Notes under the pieces: model-generated
What the model was told of the DNA's origin: nothing
The model's input: the letters and a program-made list of their open reading frames with translations, nothing else
Databases searched by the model: none
In this document: positions 27,944-36,648 of the stretch, one piece after another
How the letters are laid out: each line of letters begins with the position of its first letter
Position numbering within the stretch: the first letter of the stretch is position 1
Source: Sphingobacterium sp. B16(2022)
Lineage (GTDB): Bacteria > Bacteroidota > Bacteroidia > Sphingobacteriales > Sphingobacteriaceae
Direction: 5' to 3'
NCBI RefSeq assembly: GCF_012030425.1
Contig: NZ_JAAUVN010000007.1
Coordinates: forward strand, 124,001-188,000
Length of the DNA: 64,000 nucleotides
Program-made: the position numbers and the translations under genes

Positions 27944-29254
27944 ATGAAAAAAATGAACAATTTTTATAAGGGTGGGAGAGTACATGCCTATTTTAAGGGT
28001 ATTATCCAGTCCATTTGTAGGATAAGAATCAAGTGCAATATGCACGGGATATTACCTAAATATTCCGTTACTAAAAAAGCACTTGAAAATAATATTGCAC
28101 ATACAAGTAATGTTGATTTTATCAGTCAATATGCCTTCGGTGAAGGCTCGAAAAATCTCCGGGAGGACTCTCATTGTCGACTAGATGTCGAAGAAAAAAT
28201 ATCAAAAAGATTAAATTCTTATTTTTTCCTGACCAAATTAACACCAACTTCTAAGTTTCTGCGACTGGGCTTCGACTCGGCCTCGGGATTTCATCGGCTA
28301 CAGCGCATGAAAAGTCGAAGTATAGTCGAGCAAAACCCGAGTGGATGTAGAAAAAAGGGTAGAGAAAAAGAAAAGAAAGTAAGTAGGAGCTTTCTAGATA
28401 TGGCAAACAGCAAATCGAAGCTTTTTCTAGGGGGTACCCGCTGTATGCCTACTTTTAACAAGCTTCGGATTTTGTTTTACCTCCGGACGTCGTTGCACCG
28501 TATGGGCACCGTACCTCTCCCGTCCCTGCACCAGGAAAAGGACGGTGCAGGTGTTTTGCAAGTACTGCGCAGTTACAGTGAAACTTACTACAAGGTTAAA
28601 AGAAGGTTAAAAGAAAGTCCGAACAAGATCGGAGCAGATGGCTTTGCTTTTTTTATGATTTTCATGAAGATTGTACTTGCTAAAATCGTTGTGAAAGTAC
28701 GGTTAGTGTACAGGTTATTCACTAACGCCCTACTGAAATGGTACGGGAAAGGTACTGAGAAGCTACTGGAGAGCTACCAAATAGGTACTAACGGCAGTAG
28801 CTTGGCTGCGGACTTGAAGGCGACAGCTGGTGAAGCACCGAACTTCAATAGGCGAAGGGTAGATCAAGCGTCCGTAAAGCGTTGCATATGCATAGATAAA
28901 GCATGGATAGTGCGTAAAACGGTATCCGTTTACACACTACTAACGCACTGTCAACGCTTTATACCTGCTTCATCCATACTTGATCTATACGCTAAAAGTG
29001 CTTTATTTCAAATAAGCGTTTTTAAGCACCTGAAAATCTTAAGCTGGGTTACGATGTGGTCTTGTGTTAATAAGTTGGCAAATCGCTTAAAAACCCCTTT
29101 AAATAACATGTTAAGTAGTGTTCACGATGCTGTCAGTGAGTGGGGTGTTTATGAGTTTCGAAAATTGATGGGTATTTCTTTCAACGCATTGAATAATATA
29201 AGGACTTATTCTTTACTAGTCCTTATGTTTTTCAATCTTCTTGATTGTTTTTTA
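27944..29254 (+). other. 437-codon open frame fused in phase to the TlpA gene; dense inverted repeats
   Basis: This segment has no stop codon in the frame of the downstream TlpA gene, starting from ATG at 27944. The translation (basic, with no domain I recognise) does not look like a typical globular protein, and the TlpA signal peptide would be internal. The DNA holds many perfect inverted repeats of 6-10 bp, several interleaved as X-Y-X'-Y' (28029-28100, 28270-28341, 28381-28467, 28520-28550). There is an AAGCTACTG/CAGTAGCTT stem (28760-28803) and a nested hairpin at 28860-28987. By eye it looks richer in G+C than the flanks. It could be a translated leader, a structured RNA, or an N-terminal extension; the sequence alone does not decide. 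Confidence 0.5.
28860..28987. repeat. 128-nt nested hairpin
   Basis: Four stems nest correctly: TAGATCAAG/CTTGATCTA (28860/28979), TAAAGCGTTG/CAACGCTTTA (28875/28952), AGTGCGT/ACGCACT (28909/28943) and AAACGG/CCGTTT (28917/28926). All arms are perfect. The whole lies inside the open frame before TlpA. Confidence 0.8.
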
Positions 29255-29299
29255 ATGGAATTGAAGAGCATCAGAACTTATTCGCTATTAGTCCTGATG
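29198..29299 (+). repeat. Twin hairpins / duplicated signal-peptide segment, 72-nt period
   Basis: Two stem-loops with 11-nt loops: ATAAGGACT...AGTCCTTAT (29198-29226) and CATCAGAACT...AGTCCTGATG (29269-29299, one mismatch). Both encode IRTYSLLVLM in the same frame and differ only by synonymous codons. Confidence 0.85.
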
Positions 29300-30652
29300 G
29301 TTTCTATGTTTAGTTTATCAGCTCAGACGCCCCGCAAGGACAGCGGGGCTGATGGGTTATCAGATTTGTTAGCACTGCAACCAGGTGATAGAATTCCCGA
29401 TGCGGTTTTATCTTATAAAATGGAGATTTTAAATACGATAAATAACCAATCAGAATGGCTTTCACTTGATGACATAAAAGAAGATATCATCATTTTGGAT
29501 CTATGGGGGACATGGTGCACATATTGTATCAATAGTTTTCCTCATCTTTTTCAGCTCCAAAAAACATTTGCTGGAAAAATCAAGGTATTACCTGTTGTTA
29601 ACCAGTCGAAAAATGTGGTAAGAAAAGCATTAGAAAAACAGTCTATTAAAGATATTGATGGTTTTTTTACAGCCTTAGATAATAATATTATCAACACATA
29701 TTTTCCTTCTTCTGGCTATCCGCATATTGTCATCATTTTTCGCAATGAAATTGTTTCAATTACATTACCTGAGTATGTTGAATCTAAAGTGATTGAGCAG
29801 TTGTTAAATAAACATATCTCATATTTACCGTTAAAACGTGATGCTAGTAAGGCGAAAGATACTCCATTATTACGGGCTTCAATGAATGATTTAATACAGT
29901 ATAAGCCGCTTTCTTATCGTACTATATTGGGGTTTCAAGATGGTCTGATTAGCAATATAATTTTAGAAAAAGATATAAATGGTACAAGGTGGCTTGTGCC
30001 CAATATGGATATTATGTCTTTGTTTGAATTGGCATATTTTGATTATGATCATCCTGTAGAAGATCTTGTTGGTTTGGCAAACTATCCCAATAGGCGCATC
30101 TTATTAACATCAGAATTGGCACCACTATTTTTACCTAAACCTTTAGGGGTATATCCTCGGAATTCACGTTTAAATATACAGCGAAAATACTTCTACACCT
30201 ACGAAAATATAAGTTCAAGAATTCTAAATGCGCAGGAGTTAAAACATTTCCTCGCTAAGGACTTGGATAACTATTTAGGCGTTCAATCTCGGTTGATGAA
30301 AGTGCCAATGAATTGCTATGTGTTAAAAAAATTAAAAGATTTTGTCGGTCCTAAGATAGAAATGATGGAGCAGAATTCATTTTTACGGTATATAAATCAT
30401 CCAGTATTTGAATTGCCACCAGTCATTCTTTTTGAGAAAAATAGAACCATTCCGAACCTAAATTTAGAGGAGAGGCCTTATAATTTTATTGAGTTGAAGA
30501 ACGAGTTGGAATCTAAGGGATGGACTATTACCTCTGAAATACATCCAATTTTAATGCTCGTATTTTCTAAAGAGGTATTTCCTGATGTCAAATCATTTGG
30601 TAAACTGAACTTGACTTCACATGGTTTCACTACTCTTACGGATGAATTATGA
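29255..30652 (+). CDS. TlpA-family thiol-disulfide reductase-like secreted protein
   Basis: A 465-aa protein from the ATG at 29255, which gives a proper signal peptide (MELKSIRTYSLLVLM, then VSMFSLSAQ). Residues about 42-185 are thioredoxin/TlpA-like with the active-site CxxC in WGTWCTYC (Cys88, Cys91). The C-terminal 270 residues are a region I do not recognise. TlpA-like proteins reduce or oxidise periplasmic thiols. The gene overlaps the SusC start by ATGA, so TlpA, SusC and SusD form a coupled operon, an arrangement recurrent in Sphingobacteriaceae. The frame is open upstream to 27944, so a much longer 902-aa product is formally possible. A GC-rich 7-bp hairpin lies at codons 25-33. Confidence 0.82.
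   Translation: MELKSIRTYSLLVLMVSMFSLSAQTPRKDSGADGLSDLLALQPGDRIPDAVLSYKMEILNTINNQSEWLSLDDIKEDIIILDLWGTWCTYCINSFPHLFQLQKTFAGKIKVLPVVNQSKNVVRKALEKQSIKDIDGFFTALDNNIINTYFPSSGYPHIVIIFRNEIVSITLPEYVESKVIEQLLNKHISYLPLKRDASKAKDTPLLRASMNDLIQYKPLSYRTILGFQDGLISNIILEKDINGTRWLVPNMDIMSLFELAYFDYDHPVEDLVGLANYPNRRILLTSELAPLFLPKPLGVYPRNSRLNIQRKYFYTYENISSRILNAQELKHFLAKDLDNYLGVQSRLMKVPMNCYVLKKLKDFVGPKIEMMEQNSFLRYINHPVFELPPVILFEKNRTIPNLNLEERPYNFIELKNELESKGWTITSEIHPILMLVFSKEVFPDVKSFGKLNLTSHGFTTLTDEL
29329..29349 (+). repeat. GC-rich hairpin within the TlpA gene
   Basis: GCCCCGC (29329-29335) and GCGGGGC (29343-29349) with a 7-nt loop lie just after the signal-peptide codons, encoding TPRKDSGAD. It is out of character for the AT-rich gene around it. 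Confidence 0.75.
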
Positions 30653-33600
30653 AGAATTTATTAATCTTTTTTTTTATAGTTTTTAGTTTAAAGACTATGA
30701 ATGCATTTTCTCAGGGAAAATGGAATTATGAGGGCGTTGTTAAGGATTCTCTAGGTAGAGGTATTGCAGATGCGAACATAAAATTTCTTGGATGTCAACA
30801 GACGGTCATGACAGATAGTAAAGGTGCTTTTCACTTGTCTTTGGATCTTAAGCAAGTCGATGTTGAAATATCGCATGTTAATTTTGAGCGTTTTAAAACT
30901 AGCTTGTCAGGGAATAGGGAGAATTTGGTCTTAATTATGACAGGAAAAACATCATTGATTGATGAGGTGATCGTTTCAGGATACCATGAACAGAAAAAAA
31001 CAAAAAGTGTAGGATCTTATGAAGTGATAAAAAAGGAACTTTTGGATCGAACACCAAGTTTTGATTTATTGTCTAAACTTGAACATGTCACTACAGGGAC
31101 ATATTTTGATAGGTCGGCTTATTCTGTAAATGATAATGGTAAAGCCATAGAACCGAAAATTTTTATGCATGGTGTAAGTACATTGAGAAAAGCGGCGCTT
31201 GGTGGTAGCAAACCTTTGATTGTGATTGATAATTTTCCATTTGAAGGTGATCTTAATATGGTCAATCCGAATGATATTGAAAGTATAACACTCTTGAAAG
31301 ATGCTGCTGCTTCTGCAATATGGGGTGCAAGAGCTGGAAATGGTGTTATTGTCATAACGATGAAAAAGGGAAAATTTGATAGCCGAGTTTCTCAAGATTT
31401 TAAAGGTACTATACGTCTGGATTTGAAGCCTAATCTTTACAGTCATCAAGTAATTAATAATAAAGATTTAATAGATGTTGAGCTGTTTTTGTTTGAGAAA
31501 GGGTTTTTTAACAATAAACTGAACAGCAGTAGTAAACCTGTGATATCACCTGTGGTCGATTTGCTCGATCGACATAGAAAGGGACTTGTTAATACAGCAT
31601 ATTTATCTTCTGAGTTGGCTAGGTACGGTCAAATAGATATTCGAAATGATATGTTGAAATACATGTACCGAAAAGCTACGTTGCAACAATATAACTATTC
31701 AATAAGTGGTGGATCAGAGAAACTGAATATGATTGGGCAACTTGGGTATGATAGATCATTGGCTAGTTTACGGAGTGATAATAATCGACGTACCAGTGGT
31801 CAACTATCTGCGGAAGCTAAATTGAGTCGCTATTTTAAATTGTCTGGACGATTAGTGTTCTCAGATTTAAAAACTTTAAGTGCGCTTGCAACCGATTTTT
31901 ATTCGGACAACGGATACCCATATCCTTATTTAAATATTAAAGAAGGTCAAGAAAATTTGGCAATTCCATATAAATACAGAATGTCTTATATAGATACAAT
32001 TGGAAATGGAGATTTGTTGGACTGGAAATATTATCCGCTTGATTATATTGATGAACCGCCAATATTGACAAATCGAAAAAATATAATTACTGATTTAGGA
32101 GTTCAGTTTTTTCCTTTAAAAGGTATGACTTTGGATGTGAAATATAGGTATAATTACTATGATAGTAAAAGAGAAGAAAGCTACAATATGAACTCTTTCT
32201 ATACTAGAGATTTGATTAATCGTGGTATGCAGGTGATCAATGGAAATATACATTATAATTTTCCATATGGAGGGGTTTTAAGGCAACAGAATGCTTATTT
32301 GGAAGACCATAATTTCAGAGCACAACTTGATTACAAACTCGAAATCAATAAAAATAGAATTTCAATTTTAGTAGGTTCGGAATGGCGGACTAAAAAAGAT
32401 CGATCACTGGGGAATATTATCTATGGATATAATCCTGCAAATCTTTCCTTTGTTTCAAATATTGATTTTACAAAACAATATCCAACCTATGGCGGATTAG
32501 GAGGAAATAACGTTTTGCCGTTTAATATTTTTCCCAATACGGATATCACAACTAACTTTTCTTCTTTGTATGGTATACTTGATTATGATTTTAATACTAA
32601 ATACTTACTGTCGGCTAGTATTCGTAGAGATGCTTCTAATCTATTTGGAGTAGAAACAAATAATAAATGGACACCATTATGGTCCGTTGGCGCAGGGTGG
32701 AATTTGCATAATGAACAGTTCTTTAATTTAAACGGAGTCAATTTGTTAAAATTAAGAGGTTCATTTGGATATAGTGGAAATGTTGACAACAGCATGAGTG
32801 CGCTGACTACTATTCAATATTTTGGTTATAATAATTGGACTGTTCCCTATCCAATGGCTCGAATCGTTAATCTTCCAAACAAAGAATTGAGGTGGGAAAA
32901 GTTGAAAAATATTAATCTAGGAATAGATTTCGGTTTTTTCGATCATGCAATTACAGGAAGTGTAGATTATTATAGTAAATATACGTTTGACCTTTTTGAT
33001 TCGCATCCATTGGATCCAACTAGTGGAGCCTCCTCCATGATATTGAATGCAGCTAATACAAAATCTAAAGGTATTGATGTTAATTTGAATTTTTCGAAAG
33101 GTAGCCATGATTTCAGATGGTCTGGAGCGTTATTATTTACCTACAATAATAGTTGGATTGTAAAAACTTTAACAGAGCAATTATCGCCAACATCATACGT
33201 CTTGAAAGGAGGTCTGTCTAATAAGCCTGGGGACATGATTTTTAGTTTATATGCATATAAATGGGAAGGTCTAAATCATGAAGGAAAGCCTCAAGGTTTA
33301 TTGAATGCAGAAAAAAGTGTTGCATATTGGGATATTATGGGAAGTAAGAATCTAGATGTCTTGGATAGGGTTGGGTCAGCAAGACCGCTTTATTTTGGTT
33401 CGTTGAGAAACAATTTCTCATACAAGCAGTTTGGTGTTTCTACGACTTTTAGTTATCGTTTGAAATATTATTTTAAAAGGAATAGTATTAGCTACCAATC
33501 ACTTTTTAATAAGAATGATGGTCATATTGATTTTTATAACAGATGGCAAAAATCTGGAGATGAATTGGTAACAAACGTACCCGCTATGACTTATCCAATT

Positions 33601-33858
33601 GATGATGGTGCTGATCTATTTTATAAAGATGCGACCATTTTAGTGGAACCTGGTGATTTTATAAAATTACAAGATATAAGACTCCAATATGTGCCACGTA
33701 TGTCTGTAACTTCTAAGATTAAGTATTTGGAATTGTTTTTAATGGTGGAGAATGTTGGTCTATTATGGAAGGCGACTAAGCTAAATATTAATCCCGAATA
33801 TTTAGGTAATATACCTGCGCCAAGAAACTATAGTATGGGAATTAAAATGAATTTTTAA
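30649..33858 (+). CDS. SusC/RagA family TonB-linked receptor (TlpA-linked pair 3)
   Basis: A 1069-aa receptor: signal peptide ending near MNAFSQ, CarboxypepD_reg-like domain (about 28-105, GVVKDSLGRGIADANIKFLG), TonB-box region IDEVIVSGYHEQKKTKSVGSY, plug with VIDNFPFEGDLN and LLKDAAASAIWGARAGNGVIVITMKKG, and barrel ending in GIKMNF. It is divergent from the other receptors here: W replaces Y in AIWGARAG, and a longer stretch follows the TonB box. It overlaps the TlpA stop (ATGA) and is followed after 17 nt by its SusD. Receptors of this TlpA-linked group often handle proteinaceous or small-molecule ligands; this is inference. Confidence 0.94.
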   Translation: MKNLLIFFFIVFSLKTMNAFSQGKWNYEGVVKDSLGRGIADANIKFLGCQQTVMTDSKGAFHLSLDLKQVDVEISHVNFERFKTSLSGNRENLVLIMTGKTSLIDEVIVSGYHEQKKTKSVGSYEVIKKELLDRTPSFDLLSKLEHVTTGTYFDRSAYSVNDNGKAIEPKIFMHGVSTLRKAALGGSKPLIVIDNFPFEGDLNMVNPNDIESITLLKDAAASAIWGARAGNGVIVITMKKGKFDSRVSQDFKGTIRLDLKPNLYSHQVINNKDLIDVELFLFEKGFFNNKLNSSSKPVISPVVDLLDRHRKGLVNTAYLSSELARYGQIDIRNDMLKYMYRKATLQQYNYSISGGSEKLNMIGQLGYDRSLASLRSDNNRRTSGQLSAEAKLSRYFKLSGRLVFSDLKTLSALATDFYSDNGYPYPYLNIKEGQENLAIPYKYRMSYIDTIGNGDLLDWKYYPLDYIDEPPILTNRKNIITDLGVQFFPLKGMTLDVKYRYNYYDSKREESYNMNSFYTRDLINRGMQVINGNIHYNFPYGGVLRQQNAYLEDHNFRAQLDYKLEINKNRISILVGSEWRTKKDRSLGNIIYGYNPANLSFVSNIDFTKQYPTYGGLGGNNVLPFNIFPNTDITTNFSSLYGILDYDFNTKYLLSASIRRDASNLFGVETNNKWTPLWSVGAGWNLHNEQFFNLNGVNLLKLRGSFGYSGNVDNSMSALTTIQYFGYNNWTVPYPMARIVNLPNKELRWEKLKNINLGIDFGFFDHAITGSVDYYSKYTFDLFDSHPLDPTSGASSMILNAANTKSKGIDVNLNFSKGSHDFRWSGALLFTYNNSWIVKTLTEQLSPTSYVLKGGLSNKPGDMIFSLYAYKWEGLNHEGKPQGLLNAEKSVAYWDIMGSKNLDVLDRVGSARPLYFGSLRNNFSYKQFGVSTTFSYRLKYYFKRNSISYQSLFNKNDGHIDFYNRWQKSGDELVTNVPAMTYPIDDGADLFYKDATILVEPGDFIKLQDIRLQYVPRMSVTSKIKYLELFLMVENVGLLWKATKLNINPEYLGNIPAPRNYSMGIKMNF

Positions 33859-33875
33859 ATATAAATAATACGATT

Positions 33876-35219
33876 ATGAGCACAAAACTAATATTCATGA
33901 TGATGAGTTTTTTATCATCGATACAAATCTCATGTAATGATTTTTTAGAAGAAAAATCCGATATGTCGTTAGCTACAGTAAACTCAAAAGCAGATTTATA
34001 TGCATTAATGGATTATACGGTATCTATGAACCAAGGCTATGTCTCCGCTGTCGGAGATATAGCGTCTGATGATTTTTTTATTCCAGATCAATATTATAGG
34101 GCATTGAATCAGCTATCAGATAGGTCTGTTTATGTGTGGGAGAGAGTACCCTTGGCAGATTGGTATTGGTTGTCTTATGGTCGAATCTTGAATGTGAATA
34201 TTGTTTTAGAAAATATAGACAAGATACAGATGAATAAAGTTGATAGAAATAATCTAATGGGTATTGGTTTATTTTTTAGAGCATTCAGTTATTTTGATCT
34301 TGCACAAATCTATTCAAAGGCTTATGATGATAATGATGTCATTTTGGGGCCGCCAGTAAAGAGTAATTCTGATGTAAATGATCCGCCAATAAGATTGCCT
34401 CTTAAAACAACGATAAATAGTATAGTGGAAGACCTTAAAGTAGCGGCATCTTCTCTCCCAGAGCAGAAATTAGCTTATCCTACGAGACCTAATCGTAGCG
34501 CAGCTTTAGGTTTATTGTCGAGAGTTTATCTGGCGATTGGAAATTTTGAAAAAGCACTTTTGTATGCTGATTCGACATTGAGTTCATATGGAAAGCTCAT
34601 GGATTTTAATTTGATTAAAGATGTTAAAAAATATCCATTCGAAAGATTTAATGCAGAAGTTTTATTTTTTTCAATTCATTCTGCTGAGAACATGTCACGA
34701 GAATCAGTGTTGAGAATAGATACAAACCTCTACGAGTCTTATGATAGCAATGACTTGAGGAAAAAACTTTTCTTTTCTTTGCAAAATGATGGTTATTATG
34801 CATTTACAGGAGATTATTCGGGTAATTCCAATGCTCAAAAATTTAATGGTATAACAACAGCAGAATTGTGGTTAAATAAGGCTGAATGTCATACAAGATT
34901 AGGAGATCTAAAGTCTGCTTCTGATGCGATAGTTTTTTTTAGAAGTAATAGATATGTAAAAGGTATGCCACTTGCCCCCCTTCCTTTGGATAAAGAAGGA
35001 CTATTAACATTAATATATGCTGAAAGACGAAAGGAGCTCTTGTTAAGAGGTATTCGTTGGATGGATTTGCGAAGACTTGAAGATAAATATATTAATAAAA
35101 AAGAACTCACTAGAAAACTTGACAGTAAAGAATTTAAGATCGATTTAAAAGAAATCAAAAATTTCACCTTTCTTATTCCTCAAAAAGTTATTGAATTGTC
35201 AAATATTAAACAGAATTAA
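33876..35219 (+). CDS. RagB/SusD family lipoprotein (pair 3)
   Basis: A 447-aa lipoprotein with lipobox SIQISCNDF (Cys20) followed by LEEKSDMSLATVNS, the RagB/SusD type rather than SusD-like_2. TPR-like segments (GLFFRAFSYFDLAQIYSKAY and ALGLLSRVYLAIGNFEKALLYAD) and the C-terminal ERRKELLLRGIRWMDLRRL are family hallmarks. It forms the lid of the adjacent SusC. A strong terminator follows 23 nt on. Confidence 0.92.
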   Translation: MSTKLIFMMMSFLSSIQISCNDFLEEKSDMSLATVNSKADLYALMDYTVSMNQGYVSAVGDIASDDFFIPDQYYRALNQLSDRSVYVWERVPLADWYWLSYGRILNVNIVLENIDKIQMNKVDRNNLMGIGLFFRAFSYFDLAQIYSKAYDDNDVILGPPVKSNSDVNDPPIRLPLKTTINSIVEDLKVAASSLPEQKLAYPTRPNRSAALGLLSRVYLAIGNFEKALLYADSTLSSYGKLMDFNLIKDVKKYPFERFNAEVLFFSIHSAENMSRESVLRIDTNLYESYDSNDLRKKLFFSLQNDGYYAFTGDYSGNSNAQKFNGITTAELWLNKAECHTRLGDLKSASDAIVFFRSNRYVKGMPLAPLPLDKEGLLTLIYAERRKELLLRGIRWMDLRRLEDKYINKKELTRKLDSKEFKIDLKEIKNFTFLIPQKVIELSNIKQN

Positions 35220-35242
35220 TAAATTGAATGTATGATAAGAAA

Positions 35243-35268
35243 CGCCCAAATAATAAATTATTTGGGCG
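35243..35268. terminator. Bidirectional hairpin between SusD pair 3 and DUF6520 gene
   Basis: Perfect 12-bp arms CGCCCAAATAAT and ATTATTTGGGCG with a 2-nt loop lie between two convergent genes. The T-runs are short. Confidence 0.7.
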
Positions 35269-35281
35269 ATTCTGCTATCAA

Positions 35282-35653
35282 TTAGTCATTTGGCTTTCTT
35301 GAAATATCATGGTTTGTACTTGATGGATTAAGCATATCATTTTTTAATGAATTTAGAGTTGCTGCAGTTATATGTCCTGATGCATCGGGCTCAGCTTTAA
35401 TTGCACAGACTTTAGGTGTGCTTGAGCATTGCGATGGATTTGTAGGAGAGCCAGTATTACTGTAGTTACTCGGGTTGGTCAAAGCACTGTCGTATCCCGA
35501 ATCACCGGGATTTAAAGTGCTGTTGAACTCGAACCAAACTTCATCTATTGGTTGATCAAATTTTTCAACCAATTTAAACGAACTAAATCCTAAGATTGCA
35601 ATTGTGGCTACTAGAGCCATTGCATTTTTTTTGATGAAAGTAATTGCTTTCAT
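35282..35653 (-). CDS. Small secreted DUF6520-like protein
   Basis: A 123-aa protein with an N-terminal signal (KKNAMALVATIAILGFSSFKLVE) and a mature part rich in Asn, Ser, Pro and Thr with two cysteines (SQCSSTPKVCAIKAEPDASGH). The layout fits the DUF6520 family, which in Bacteroidota accompanies MauE/DoxX-like membrane proteins, as it does here. Function is unknown; the Cys pair could be a redox or processing site. The assignment is by overall pattern and is moderate. The 180-nt region upstream contains several short GC-rich inverted repeats. Confidence 0.65.
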   Translation of the reverse strand: MKAITFIKKNAMALVATIAILGFSSFKLVEKFDQPIDEVWFEFNSTLNPGDSGYDSALTNPSNYSNTGSPTNPSQCSSTPKVCAIKAEPDASGHITAATLNSLKNDMLNPSSTNHDISRKPND

Positions 35654-35833
35654 ACTGAGGCCTTTTTATCGGTTCCAAATTAAGTTAATGGAACACGCTA
35701 AATCAAAAAAAGTTTACCTCCACAAAAAACTTTATTTTTATTAATATGATCAGTACTATGCTTTTACGAGGTGTTCCGGCCTTTTAATGCCTCGGCTGTT
35801 CTTTTTACGTGGTGCAGCGTCACGTATCATAAT

Positions 35834-36409
35834 TTAAAGTTGTACCGGCCTGCCCGGGAATAAGGCGAATTTTCTCGGGAATATTTTTCTTATCCTACAA
35901 AATGTGATACGAAAGAAGATAATAAGTAGTACGAAAAACGTCTTATAGCGGACTGATTGTACTTTGTGCTGATCAGGGTTTTTATCTATGGGGTTGGTTG
36001 GTCCAGTCAAGTACCATCCCAATATAGATAGGCTGAAAAGAACAATATTCACAATAAGGTGCCAGTGCCACGAAAGTTCATTAAAAACAGAAGCACATCC
36101 ACATGGTCGTTTTGAATACAATCCCATCACCCCAAGGCTAATATAGATGCTGAAGATGAATAACAAAATTGCTGATAAGAAGTAAGCCAAACGACGGTAC
36201 TGTCCAATAAATAATAATCCGATAATCAGTTCTCCAATAGGAAGACTCCAATACAGGGTATCTGCCCACAAAGATGGAAATGGCTGTTTAAGTAACGCAC
36301 TATGAAAAGTCTCCAAGTTCCAGAGTTTATCTGTAGCTACAAATAGCCAAAACACGATCATAAAGATATGGATGCTATTGCTGGTGATATGTCTTATCTT
36401 CTTTTTCAT
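35834..36409 (-). CDS. MauE/DoxX family redox-associated membrane protein
   Basis: A 191-aa inner-membrane protein with four TM segments at about 12-32, 48-68, 75-95 and 115-135, and a conserved RPCGCASVF with CxC between TM3 and TM4, typical of MauE/methylamine utilisation-type redox membrane proteins. These are thought to move reducing equivalents to periplasmic TlpA-like partners, which fits the TlpA gene 5 kb away. The C-terminus (from KTFFVLLIIFFR on) is an odd basic tail ending GRPVQL, overlapping GC-rich repeats, and could result from a late frame change. Confidence 0.8.
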   Translation of the reverse strand: MKKKIRHITSNSIHIFMIVFWLFVATDKLWNLETFHSALLKQPFPSLWADTLYWSLPIGELIIGLLFIGQYRRLAYFLSAILLFIFSIYISLGVMGLYSKRPCGCASVFNELSWHWHLIVNIVLFSLSILGWYLTGPTNPIDKNPDQHKVQSVRYKTFFVLLIIFFRITFCRIRKIFPRKFALFPGRPVQL

Positions 36410-36648
36410 GATTGATAGTTTTACTATTTATTTTCTTCGCTTTGCTATTTATTTAAATTGCTAAGGCTAAGGTCGGGACTAAGATTGAGGATGGGTTGAC
36501 GATTTTGGTTCTTAGAACCTGACGATTTTAGCCTTTTGTATTGCTGTGGTTGCTTCCGAATAGGGGCGATGTAGAAAGGTATAAAGAAAGGAAGCAATCT
36601 TTGGTGAAACAGCTTCCCTTATTTTTTATGGAATGTATCTGTGTATAA
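36410..36648. other. Intergenic repeat cluster between AraC and MauE genes
   Basis: It holds a 13-bp palindrome GGTTCTTAGAACC (36507-36519) flanked by direct repeats of GACGATTTT (about 36499 and 36521). No gene seen. Confidence 0.55.
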
